In this document: positions 8,846 to 16,416 of the stretch, in pieces | Position numbering within the stretch: the first letter of the stretch is position 1 | Layout of the letters: the number at the start of each line of letters is the position of its first letter | NCBI GenBank assembly: GCA_035763125.1 | Contig: DASUBU010000211.1 | Span: forward strand, 1-64,000 | From: SMAG-U1939 sp035763125 | GTDB lineage: Bacteria; Chloroflexota; Ktedonobacteria; Ktedonobacterales; JADMIN01 | Reading direction: 5' to 3' | DNA length: 64,000 nt | Made by a program: the position numbers and the translations under genes | Notes under the pieces: generated by a model | What the model was told of the DNA's origin: nothing | What the model saw: the letters and a program-made list of their open reading frames with translations, nothing else | Databases searched by the model: none

Positions 8846-9913
8846 ATGAGCGAGCAGGCGCGGGTGAAGAATAGCGTCGGCATCTGGGCGTTCGGCCCTA
8901 ACGCGACGCGGTTCGTGCCGCCGGGCTACCATCCTGAGGTGGCGGGCGAAGACATGGTGACGCGCACGCGGCGAGTGGTGGATGGCCTGGCGGATCTGGT
9001 GGACGGCCTGGAGTACCACTATCCTGGCGAGATCCACGAGGACACGCTGGACGCCATCAAGGCGGCGCTTGGCCCGATGGATATCTACTGCATCGCGGCA
9101 GGGTTGCACCCCGATCCCACGTACAAGCTGGGCGTGCTGATCAATCCCGACGAGCAGCTGCGCGCGCGCGGCATCGAGACGCTCAAGCGCGGGATAGACC
9201 TGGCGGCGGCAGTGGGGGCACACTTCATCATCTGGCCGGGCGCGGAAGGCTACAACTACAACTTCCAGCGCGAGTACCGCGCGACGTGGGACCGCTTCAT
9301 CGCGGGCATCGCCGAGCTGGTGGCGCACGCCGCCGAGAAGGGCGTGACGGTCTTTCTGGAGCACAAGAACTCCGAGCCGGCGATGAACATCCTGATGCGT
9401 AACATCGGCATGTGCCTCTACGTCATTGATCGGGTGCGCCGTGAGGGCGTGGATACCAGCCGCCTGCAGGTGAACATGGACTGGCAGCACCTCATTATGA
9501 ACGGCGAGAATCTGGCGGAATACGCGGCGCTGCTGGCGAGCGAAGGCAAGATGGGCCATCACCACGCCAATTCGGGATGGGGTACCTTCGACGACGACAA
9601 CATGGCCGGGGCGAGCTTCTTCATGCAGACGCTGGAGCTGGCGATGGTGCTGCAAGACGCCGGCTACGGCGCGGGCGGCGAGCGCATCGGCTTCGACCTG
9701 TATCCCTACACCGAGGACCAGATCGCGGCGGTGCGGCGCTCGGTGCTGCAGTGGGAGTTCATTGACGACCTGGCGCGCACCATTGACCGGCAGAAGCTGG
9801 CCGAGGCGCGCTCGCGGGCCGATGCGATCGGCGGCTACACCGAGGTCTTCCGCACGCTGGGGCTGACGCCGGAGTACGAGCGGCGCATCATCGAGCGGCA
9901 CGCCCGTAGCTGA
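8846..9913 (+). CDS. Xylose isomerase-like TIM-barrel (sugar phosphate isomerase/epimerase family)
   Basis: A 355-residue cytosolic protein of the AP endonuclease 2/xylose isomerase-like fold. Metal-ligand signatures are seen in VFLEHKN (Glu), VNMDWQHLIMN (Asp/His), GHHHANSGWG (His) and GFDLYPYTED (Asp). The spacing and the WAFGPNATRF opening are close to L-rhamnose/xylose isomerase-like proteins, but the true substrate is not evident. The start follows AAGGGGAGGGG. It stands alone between the rhomboid gene and the HicAB locus, convergent with hicB. Confidence 0.85.
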   Translation: MSEQARVKNSVGIWAFGPNATRFVPPGYHPEVAGEDMVTRTRRVVDGLADLVDGLEYHYPGEIHEDTLDAIKAALGPMDIYCIAAGLHPDPTYKLGVLINPDEQLRARGIETLKRGIDLAAAVGAHFIIWPGAEGYNYNFQREYRATWDRFIAGIAELVAHAAEKGVTVFLEHKNSEPAMNILMRNIGMCLYVIDRVRREGVDTSRLQVNMDWQHLIMNGENLAEYAALLASEGKMGHHHANSGWGTFDDDNMAGASFFMQTLELAMVLQDAGYGAGGERIGFDLYPYTEDQIAAVRRSVLQWEFIDDLARTIDRQKLAEARSRADAIGGYTEVFRTLGLTPEYERRIIERHARS

Positions 9914-9940
9914 CGCCGGCCACGAGCGTGGCAGTGCACC

Positions 9941-10162
9941 TCATGCCGCCGCGGTGACGGGCGGCAGCTCCTCGCCGTGCTGCCTGGCAACCTCGATTAG
10001 CTCATCTAGCGCGTCCTGGCCATTGGCGGCGGCTTCGGCGTAGGTGGCGCCGTCTGTGACTGGCCCGCCAATGCGACCATCTGCTTCCCACTCAGGCAAA
10101 CGCACCAGATAGGCGGAGTCCTTATCAGACCACGCAATCATCATCGTATAGTGCGGTTGCAT
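9941..10162 (-). CDS. hicB: HicB-family antitoxin
   Basis: The 73-residue protein has the partial RNase-H-like HicB fold: YTMMIAWSDKDSAYLVRLPEWE, then a DGATYAEAAANGQDALDELIEVA helix. It lacks an obvious C-terminal DNA-binding helix-turn-helix, which is common for short HicB proteins. HicB neutralises HicA. It starts 2 bases after the hicA stop, the usual toxin-first hicAB order. Confidence 0.88.
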   Translation of the reverse strand: MQPHYTMMIAWSDKDSAYLVRLPEWEADGRIGGPVTDGATYAEAAANGQDALDELIEVARQHGEELPPVTAAA

Positions 10163-10164
10163 GA

Positions 10165-10401
10165 CTAAGTCCCCCTGTGCTTTCGTTCCGCTTCGCGTGC
10201 GAGGCGGATGCCTTCTCGCACTTCGGTTTCTTGGTAGTGTTTGGCGTCCTCCCCGTCCTTATCCTTACCCGGTAAGTTGACGTTGTATCGTCCCAACAAT
10301 GGATGACGCCACACGGTGTGGTCACCCTTGCCTCGGCCGCGTTGCTGTTCAAAGCCAGCTTGTCGCAGATCGCGCTTCAGCTCGCGAATCTTCCGCGGCA
10401 T
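10165..10401 (-). CDS. hicA: HicA-family mRNA interferase toxin
   Basis: 78 residues with the double-stranded-RNA-binding-like HicA fold: MPRKIRELKRDLRQAGFE, then GKGDHTVWRHP with the catalytic His (usually in a GSH context, here GDH), then NLPGKDKDGEDAKHYQETEVREGI. HicA cleaves mRNA when freed from HicB. The ATG at 10401 has GAGGGTATA upstream. The gene begins 10 bases after the stop of the MFS transporter gene on the same strand, so it may be transcribed with it. Confidence 0.9.
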   Translation of the reverse strand: MPRKIRELKRDLRQAGFEQQRGRGKGDHTVWRHPLLGRYNVNLPGKDKDGEDAKHYQETEVREGIRLAREAERKHRGT

Positions 10402-10411
10402 TATACCCTCA

Positions 10412-11860
10412 CTACCCTCGCGCCTGCGTGCCCAGCATCGCTTCGGCCGAGGTGCCCAGCGCGGCGACGTCCTTCGCGTAGAAGCGGCTGCCCCAGATGC
10501 CGACGATGCCCGAGGCGACGAGTACAACGGGGCAGGTGAGCAGCAGTGCGATGCCGAGATGTTGGCTGCCGACAAACGCCAGCGCATCGGAGAGGCTCCC
10601 GACCGCGAACGCCGCGTAGACATCGCCGAAGAGATGCGAGAGGGTGAGTGTCAGACCGCCCGCATAGGCGCGTCCGCTCGGCGGGACGACATCCTGGACG
10701 GCGGCGCTGGCCGGTCCGTTGTAGAAGTTCAGCGTCGTGGACGCCAGCAACCCGAAGACTATGAAGATGGCGACGCCGATGGTGATCTGCGTGCCGGGCG
10801 TGAGTGCTGTGTAGGCGGGAATGGCGCGGAGCACGAGCGGCGCCGCGAGTGTGATGGCCACCGTTGGCGCGGAGAGCAGGAAGCCGAGGCCGCTTACACG
10901 CACCCGCGCGCCGGTGATGCGGCGGCTCATGCGGTCAGCTAGCGCGCCGCCGAGCAGATTGCCGGCAATGCCGCCTATCAGCAGAATCACGCTCGGCAGC
11001 AGCACCGTAATCGTGTCAGGCAGGCCGTTTGCGCCGTATGGCCCCGACTGCCCATAGATGTCGCTGAGATAGATGATCAGGAACGTCGCAATGGAAAAGA
11101 GCGCGAAGAAGCCGAGCGCCTGCATGGCGATCACGACGCGCACCGTGGGGATGCCCAGGTATTCGCGGGTCGCGCGGTAGAAGCGAGCCTCCGCTGCGCT
11201 CTGCTCGGCCACGGGATCCTCCTCGTGGCGAATCTTCTCGCGCGTGCGGAAGAACAGCACGGCGAGGATCAAACCGGGCACGGCGGCCACGTAGAAGCCG
11301 ACGCGCCAGTAGTCGCGGCCAAGCGAAACGAGAATCGCCTCAGTGATGAGGAATCCGACGGCCCCGCCAACCAGCGAGCCGACACTCCAGCGCGAGAGGA
11401 CTCGCGCCCGGCGCGAGGGCGGAAAGTAGGCGGCGAGCATCGGCGTACCGGCGGGGTAGTAGCTGCCCTCGCCAATGCCGACGATCGTGCGCGCGAAGAG
11501 CATCGTCCCGAAGCTTCCGGCGAGTGCGGTTAGCGCCGTCGCCAGGCTCCAGACTGCCACACCGGCGGCGACGATGTTCTTCCGGCTGGTGCGGTCGGCG
11601 ATGAACCCAAACGCGAAGGCGACCAGCGCGTAGACCAGCAGGAAGCCGCTCGCGAGAAAGCCGATCTGAGAGTCGTTGAAGTTAAACTCGTCTTGAATGA
11701 TCTTTGAAAAGCCCGAGAAGACGAAACGGTCGGCGTAATTCACCAGATTGATCAGGAACATCAGCCAGAAGATGTAGCGCGCGTACCGTGTGGCGCGACG
11801 CAGGGCGCCGGCGTCGGCGGGACGGGATGGGGCGGCCTGCAGCGGGGTAGCCTCGCTCAT
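10412..11860 (-). CDS. MFS transporter
   Basis: 482 residues with 12 predicted membrane helices. The MFS loop signature between helices 2 and 3 appears as GFIADRTSRKN. The N-terminal NYADRFVFSGFSKIIQDEF and IVGIGEGSYYPAG (helix 4-5) resemble Spinster/ACS-type members of the superfamily. The substrate is unknown. It is divergent from an HxlR regulator with a shared 341-base control region, so regulation by that protein is plausible. The hicAB pair follows directly downstream. Confidence 0.9.
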   Translation of the reverse strand: MSEATPLQAAPSRPADAGALRRATRYARYIFWLMFLINLVNYADRFVFSGFSKIIQDEFNFNDSQIGFLASGFLLVYALVAFAFGFIADRTSRKNIVAAGVAVWSLATALTALAGSFGTMLFARTIVGIGEGSYYPAGTPMLAAYFPPSRRARVLSRWSVGSLVGGAVGFLITEAILVSLGRDYWRVGFYVAAVPGLILAVLFFRTREKIRHEEDPVAEQSAAEARFYRATREYLGIPTVRVVIAMQALGFFALFSIATFLIIYLSDIYGQSGPYGANGLPDTITVLLPSVILLIGGIAGNLLGGALADRMSRRITGARVRVSGLGFLLSAPTVAITLAAPLVLRAIPAYTALTPGTQITIGVAIFIVFGLLASTTLNFYNGPASAAVQDVVPPSGRAYAGGLTLTLSHLFGDVYAAFAVGSLSDALAFVGSQHLGIALLLTCPVVLVASGIVGIWGSRFYAKDVAALGTSAEAMLGTQARG

Positions 11861-12201
11861 TTGGGGGACTCCTCGGCGATCGGCGGCGATTACTCGCGAC
11901 GTAGGAAGCTAACGGCAGGACATCTGGCCAGCAGTATAGGATGATGCAGTGGAGAAGGCCGTGTGGACGCGCCTCATGACGCGGTGGCAGCGTTGGCGGC
12001 CATTCTAGCATGCCGCCGGCAGCCGCACAAGCGCCGACTCTGTCAGCATTTGCGCGCAAGAATTGCGGCGGCACTTTACGCAGCCACCACGGCATGCTAT
12101 CCTGTACTATGAAAAGTACCAGCTAGAACCGTTCATTTCGGGCGATTCCCACTGTGGATTCGCCACGCAGCTCGCCTGGGCACGGGCAGGAGCAGAAGCG
12201 T
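11861..12201. other. Divergent control region, MFS transporter / HxlR regulator
   Basis: 341 bases without a convincing gene between the two divergent starts. The part nearest the regulator is AT-richer than its surroundings and contains the GTACT-N6-AGTAC dyad annotated separately. Confidence 0.5.
12104..12119. promoter_or_regulatory. Candidate HxlR operator (dyad)
   Basis: GTACT and AGTAC arms separated by 6 bases (GTACTATGAAAAGTAC), about 85 bases upstream of the HxlR ATG. HxlR/MarR-type winged-helix dimers commonly bind GTAC-containing dyads near their own promoter. The arms are only 5 bases, so support is modest. Confidence 0.4.
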
Positions 12202-12561
12202 ATGACACACCAGAGTTCGGCGGTCCAGGATAGCCCGCCCACCACCCATGAGCAGGTCGTCTGCCCCGTTGCCCGCACAGCTGAGATTGTGAGCGGCAAG
12301 TGGACGCTCCTCATCCTCCGCGACCTGACGACTGGCACGAAGCGCTTCAGCGAGCTCGAGCGCTCGCTGATTGGCATCAGCCCCAAGACGCTTTCCGAGC
12401 GGCTCTCGTCGCTCGAGCGTGAGGGCGTGTTGCATCGCCGCACCTACGCCGAGGTGCCGCCCAAGGTCGAGTACTCGCTGACCGAGAAGGGTCAGGCACT
12501 GGCAGACCTGATTGACGCCATGCGCGCGTATGGCAATCGCTGGCTCTGCTGCGGCGAGTAG
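12202..12561 (+). CDS. HxlR-family transcriptional regulator
   Basis: 119 residues, a winged helix of the HxlR type. VCPVARTAEIVSGKWTLLIL is the classical N-terminal signature with its cysteine. RFSELERSLIGISPKTLSERLSSLE is the recognition region, and VEYSLTEKGQAL the wing. The chosen ATG at 12202 follows AGGAGCAGAAG; an upstream in-frame ATG at 12154 lacks a ribosome site. It probably regulates itself and the divergent MFS transporter. Confidence 0.9.
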   Translation: MTHQSSAVQDSPPTTHEQVVCPVARTAEIVSGKWTLLILRDLTTGTKRFSELERSLIGISPKTLSERLSSLEREGVLHRRTYAEVPPKVEYSLTEKGQALADLIDAMRAYGNRWLCCGE

Positions 12562-12580
12562 TCTTCTTCCCCCACACGGC

Positions 12581-13144
12581 CTACTGTACGCGCTCCCAGC
12601 CGCCGGGATAGTCCACCACCAGGCCCACATCGTCCACCGTCAGCTCAGCCATGAATCCGGTGGCGCTCTCGTAGCGATAGCGGCGCTCGTCGAGCCTGGT
12701 GTAGCGCTGTGGCAGCGGCTCGATGGTCAGTTCGGGGAAACGCACCCAGGCGGCAGTGACATCGCAGCTTTCGCCGATGGCAAGCGCCAGCCGGCGCAGT
12801 GGCAGCGTATTAGTCGCCGGTGTCATGCCCAGATCTACGTCAACACAGCCATGTACCACTTCCAGCTCGCGGCCGTCGCCGTCGAACCAGCGCCGATTGT
12901 GTGCGCGCAGCTCGATATAGCGTTGCGCGGAGGGCGTGCGCAGCTCGACCCTGGCAGTGCGCGTGGCCCAGTCTGCGTCGCAGCCGACGGCGTAGCGCAC
13001 CTGCGCTGGCTCGCCGTGATAGTCCGTGACCACCAGCCCCTCTAGCCGCCACCCGCGGGAGTCGCGCCACAGCGCACACTCATCGCTGCCCGTTCCACGT
13101 CCCGCCGCTGGCCGCCAGATAGCGGTCCGGTCTGCCTCTTTCAT
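12581..13144 (-). CDS. Putative glycolipid-binding domain protein
   Basis: 187 residues with one predicted beta-rich domain of the Glycolipid_bind (PF06475-type) family: WRDSRGWRLEGLVV, VRYAVGCDADWATRTARVEL, then HGCVDVDLGMTPATNTLPLRRL, a hallmark stretch, and YRYESATGFMAELTVDD at the end. Biochemical function of the family is poorly defined. It starts 4 bases after the macrodomain gene stop and is the last gene of the Nudix-macrodomain operon. Confidence 0.82.
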   Translation of the reverse strand: MKEADRTAIWRPAAGRGTGSDECALWRDSRGWRLEGLVVTDYHGEPAQVRYAVGCDADWATRTARVELRTPSAQRYIELRAHNRRWFDGDGRELEVVHGCVDVDLGMTPATNTLPLRRLALAIGESCDVTAAWVRFPELTIEPLPQRYTRLDERRYRYESATGFMAELTVDDVGLVVDYPGGWERVQ

Positions 13145-13148
13145 ATCG

Positions 13149-13730
13149 TTATCCGTCCCTGTCCTGGTCCTGGCGCGTCCCGCTCGCCTCGTCCGCACTG
13201 TCCGCGGTCTCCGCGCCGCCCATGTCCGCCAGCAGGCGCCTGTAGGTAATGTAGGCATCGTCGCTGAAGCAGACGAAGATGATCGCGCGGAGCGAGGTGG
13301 GCCGCGCCAAGAAGCGCCGCGCCTCGGTCAGCGCAATACGTGTCGCCGGCTCGAGTGGGTAGCCGTAGATGCCGGTGCTGATGGCCGGGAAGGCGATGGT
13401 CTCGACGCCGTGCGCGGCGGCCAGCGCCAGACTGTTGCGATAGCAGCTCGCCAGCAGCTCCGGCTCACCATGGTTGCCGCCATTCCAGACGGGTCCGACG
13501 ACGTGGATGACGTAGCGCGCCGGCAGACGGTGGCCGCCGGTCAGCTTAGCCTCGCCGGTGCGGCAGCCGCCGAGCGTACGGCATTCCGCGAGCAGCTCCG
13601 GCCCCGCCGCGCGGTGAATCGCGCCGTCTACCCCGCCGCCGCCCAGCAGCGAGCTGTTGGCCGCGTTGACGATGGCGTCCACCGCCAGCCGCGTGATGTC
13701 GCCCTGCACAATCTCGATGCGGCCCTGCAT
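13149..13730 (-). CDS. Macrodomain protein (O-acetyl-ADP-ribose deacetylase type)
   Basis: 193 residues with a YmdB-type macrodomain. GDITRLAVDAIVNAANSSLLGGGGVDGAIH carries the catalytic Asp/Asn region and the glycine loop, and FPAISTGIYGYPLEPA the second phosphate-binding loop. Such enzymes remove acetyl or ADP-ribose groups from O-acetyl-ADP-ribose or modified proteins. A charged tail after residue 175 is extra. It lies 2 bases downstream of the Nudix gene, consistent with joint handling of ADP-ribose. Confidence 0.93.
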   Translation of the reverse strand: MQGRIEIVQGDITRLAVDAIVNAANSSLLGGGGVDGAIHRAAGPELLAECRTLGGCRTGEAKLTGGHRLPARYVIHVVGPVWNGGNHGEPELLASCYRNSLALAAAHGVETIAFPAISTGIYGYPLEPATRIALTEARRFLARPTSLRAIIFVCFSDDAYITYRRLLADMGGAETADSADEASGTRQDQDRDG

Positions 13731-13732
13731 GC

Positions 13733-14377
13733 CTACCTCCCAAGCGCGTCGCGGGCGAGCAGCAAGCCGATGACCGACTTGCTGTCATCAATGGCGCCGT
13801 CGCGGACGAGGTTGAGTGCCTCGGCCAGTGGCATCCACTCGAGCGAGTCAATCTCATGCGGGTCGGGCGCCGCGCCGGGGATTTGCTCCAGGCTGCGGGC
13901 CAGATAGATGGAGATCGCCTCGTTGGTGAAGCCGGGCGACGTGAAGACGCGCGTCAGCAGCTGCCAGTCGCTCGCCAGGAAGCCCGTCTCCTCGCGCAGC
14001 TCGCGCACGGCGGTCAAATCAGGGTGGTCACGCTCCTCCGGCTCGACTAGGCCGGCGGGGATCTCCAGCAGGTCTTTGCCAACCGCTGGCCGGCGCTGCC
14101 GGACCAATGCCACACGCGGCTCCGCATACGGCTCACGCGTGGGGGCAGGATCGTAGCGTATGGCGACGATGGCCACGGCGTCGGGGTGGCCCACGATCTC
14201 GTAGGGTGTGGTGCTGCCGTCGGCGTGCGTCACAGGTATCTGCCGGATGGTAATCAGCTTGCCTGTGTAGATCGTCCGCGCACGCGGCCGTGCGGCTCGC
14301 GCCGAGCCAGCCGCCGCACTTCGGCTCGTCCCGACCTTCTTCATTCCCCGTTTGGACGCCGTCGTCCGCTCGCTCAT
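13733..14377 (-). CDS. Nudix hydrolase, ADP-ribose pyrophosphatase type
   Basis: 214 residues. The Nudix box reads GLVEPEERDHPDLTAVRELREETGF (its REx2EExG core is intact), preceded by VRQRRPAVGKDLLEIPAG as in ADP-ribose pyrophosphatases, which cut ADP-ribose to AMP and ribose 5-phosphate. An N-terminal basic segment of about 35 residues (SKRGMKKVGTSRS) precedes the domain. The ATG at 14377 follows GAGAGGCGAAGG; the methionine at about 14344 is an alternative. It leads the macrodomain/glycolipid-binding operon. Confidence 0.92.
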   Translation of the reverse strand: MSERTTASKRGMKKVGTSRSAAAGSARAARPRARTIYTGKLITIRQIPVTHADGSTTPYEIVGHPDAVAIVAIRYDPAPTREPYAEPRVALVRQRRPAVGKDLLEIPAGLVEPEERDHPDLTAVRELREETGFLASDWQLLTRVFTSPGFTNEAISIYLARSLEQIPGAAPDPHEIDSLEWMPLAEALNLVRDGAIDDSKSVIGLLLARDALGR

Positions 14378-14470
14378 GGCCTTCGCCTCTCCGGCCCCAC
14401 GTGCGCGCTCCACGTGCACGCCTCGCCGCAGCATAACACGCGCGGCGCTGCGCAAGCCAGCGGGCGGCGG

Positions 14471-15733
14471 CTACACGGTCAGCGCGCCGCGGACGAAGTA
14501 TTGCGTCTGCACGACGAGCAACAGCGTGAAGACCGCCAGCACGAGCGCTGTCTGCCACGGACGGCGAGTGAGTCGCGCGAGCAGCAGCAGGCACGGGAAA
14601 ATTTCGAGCATGTAGCGCGCGTCGGAGAGCAGCGGCCAGCCGTTGGTGGGGTAGGTGAGCACGAGCACAAAGATCGCCACGCTGAAGAGCAGATCACCCA
14701 CGGGCAAGCGACGGATGCCGAGGATGAGCAGGATAGCGAAGAGCACGACGCAGAAGATATCTATCAGCTCGTCCGCGCGGAAGCGTGGGTTGGTCTGGCC
14801 CAAGAAGAATGGCACGGCATAGGCGAGGGTGGCCCAGGGCGCCGTGAGCTTGTGGTGCCAGTAGCGCTCGGCGTGCTCGAAGGCCAGGGGATCGCCGACG
14901 GCGAGCCAGAGCCACGCCATGAAGAGCAGCAACCCACCAGGAATCAGCACGATTGCCAGCGCATCGGCATGGAGACGCGACATCTGGCGTGGTAAGTGAG
15001 GAAGATGGAGCGGGTGGGGCCAGCGCCAGCCGTGGGCACTGGCGTACGAGAAGGCGAAGGGCAGGACGAGGAAGAGGCCCATCTGGCGCGTCGTCGCGGC
15101 CAGCAAGCCGAGCGCGCCAGCCAGCCACCAGCGCTGGTGACGCAGCGCTACCACGCACCAGATGGCCAGCGCCAGGAAGAGCGATTCGGCGTAGCCGGCG
15201 AAGAGGAAGAGGGCGGAGGGGAAGAGGGTGAGGTAGAGCATGGCTCGGCGGGCAGTGGGGAGGTCGGCGTCGCGTGCGGCCAGCGCGGCCAGCCCCAGCA
15301 GCGCGACGAGATAGGCGGCGTTCGAGACGACCAGTGTGGCGATGTAGTCAGCGTGGTAGCGGGGACCAAGCGGCTCGAAGGGCAGTGCGACGAGGTGCAC
15401 GAGCCACGGCATCAGCGGGAAGAACGCGTCGCGCCAGGGTGTGGCGGCCAAGTAGCCATCGGCCGCCAGCCGCGCGTAGTAGCTGGCATCGTAGCGCACC
15501 CAGGTGCCGACAAACGAGCTGGTGCCGCTGCCGATAGGCGCCAGGAAGCGCTGCGCAAGCAGCGTGAGCAGCACGAAGCCGGCACGCGAGATGGCGAAGA
15601 TCGCCAGGGCGAACCGCACGAGCTCCGGCGTGAGCCCCAGCCGGCGCAGCGTGCCTGCCAGCCACAGCCGTCCTGCCAGCGGGCGCTCCGCCGCGGCCTC
15701 GCGCTTCGCGGTGATCGCCGGGGTGTCGCTCAC
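14471..15733 (-). CDS. PIG-V-type mannosyltransferase family membrane protein
   Basis: 420 residues with about 10 to 12 membrane helices, similar to GPI mannosyltransferase 2 (PIG-V) and related bacterial GT-C enzymes. WVRYDASYYARLAADGY provides the catalytic-loop aspartates after helix 1. FFPLMPWLVHLVALPFEPLG and LFPSALFLFAGYAESLFLALA are strong family signatures. It presumably transfers mannose from a polyprenyl-phosphate donor outside the cytoplasmic membrane. The start is GTG at 15733 with GAGGAG upstream. It lies 93 bases upstream of the Nudix operon on the same strand. Confidence 0.88.
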   Translation of the reverse strand: MSDTPAITAKREAAAERPLAGRLWLAGTLRRLGLTPELVRFALAIFAISRAGFVLLTLLAQRFLAPIGSGTSSFVGTWVRYDASYYARLAADGYLAATPWRDAFFPLMPWLVHLVALPFEPLGPRYHADYIATLVVSNAAYLVALLGLAALAARDADLPTARRAMLYLTLFPSALFLFAGYAESLFLALAIWCVVALRHQRWWLAGALGLLAATTRQMGLFLVLPFAFSYASAHGWRWPHPLHLPHLPRQMSRLHADALAIVLIPGGLLLFMAWLWLAVGDPLAFEHAERYWHHKLTAPWATLAYAVPFFLGQTNPRFRADELIDIFCVVLFAILLILGIRRLPVGDLLFSVAIFVLVLTYPTNGWPLLSDARYMLEIFPCLLLLARLTRRPWQTALVLAVFTLLLVVQTQYFVRGALTV

Positions 15734-16031
15734 GTCACGTGCTCCTCATGGCCGCGCTCGGCGTCTCCGTCGTACTCCCTGGCGTCACCGCCGTCTGTCG
15801 CGGCCCGCATAGGCGGATACTGCCGCCGTGACGCTCTCACACGCCACTATAGCGAAGGGTGGGGTCGAGGACAAGCAAGGGCGGCATTCGTGCTGGGTGC
15901 TGCGGTATGCTCTGGGCGAGCGGCCGGCTGAAGGGTGCTGGCTATCGGAGCCGCCGGCCGGTGCGGGCCGGCGGAGGCAGAGTGCCGCGCGGCGCGTGGC
16001 GCATAGCGAGCGCGGCGGGAGGGAGCGACCT
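15734..16031. other. Divergent intergenic region
   Basis: About 298 bases between the mannosyltransferase and the small membrane protein. In-frame codons upstream of the latter continue through this region but show no membrane or domain character. No other structure was recognised. Confidence 0.45.
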
Positions 16032-16412
16032 GTGGCGGTGCGGATCGCGGCGATGACCCTGCGTGTGATCTTCCTGGTCAATTTGGTGTTGGGCATGCTC
16101 TTCTGGACACACACGCTCGTCGGACAGTCGGCGGCGGGCTGGAAGCTGCTGCACATGGCGCTCGGCATCCTCTTCGTCGCGGCGCTGTGGCTGCTGGGAG
16201 CCCTGCAAGCGATGCGCGGCGGGCCTATCGGTCTGATGGTGGGCACCTTCGTTCTCGGACTGTTGCTGGCCATCATTGGCTTCGTGCAGGACGAGACGGC
16301 CTGGCTGCAGATCATCCATGTGCTGCTGGCGCTCGGGGCCATTGGGCTGGGCGAGATGAGCGGGGCGCGCTACCGCCGGCTGAGCGCAGGTGCGGCTGCG
16401 CGCGGCGCGTAG
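16032..16412 (+). CDS. Small four-helix membrane protein, unknown function
   Basis: 126 residues from the GTG at 16032, which has GGGAGGGAG upstream. Four hydrophobic segments are visible: LRVIFLVNLVLGMLFW, GWKLLHMALGILFVAALWLL, IGLMVGTFVLGLLLAIIGF and LQIIHVLLALGAIGLGEM. A methionine 7 codons later is an alternative start. I do not recognise the family. It ends 4 bases before the nitrilase-like gene, so the two are probably translated together. Confidence 0.72.
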   Translation: MAVRIAAMTLRVIFLVNLVLGMLFWTHTLVGQSAAGWKLLHMALGILFVAALWLLGALQAMRGGPIGLMVGTFVLGLLLAIIGFVQDETAWLQIIHVLLALGAIGLGEMSGARYRRLSAGAAARGA

Positions 16413-16416
16413 ACCG

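Noticed and set aside
8720..9901. Minus-strand open frame of 393 codons
   Set aside because: Antisense to the TIM-barrel isomerase gene, which has a ribosome site and clear metal-binding motifs.
9919..9932. Small hairpin GCCAC-GAGC-GTGGC between convergent genes
   Set aside because: A five-pair stem is too short to call a terminator in this base composition.
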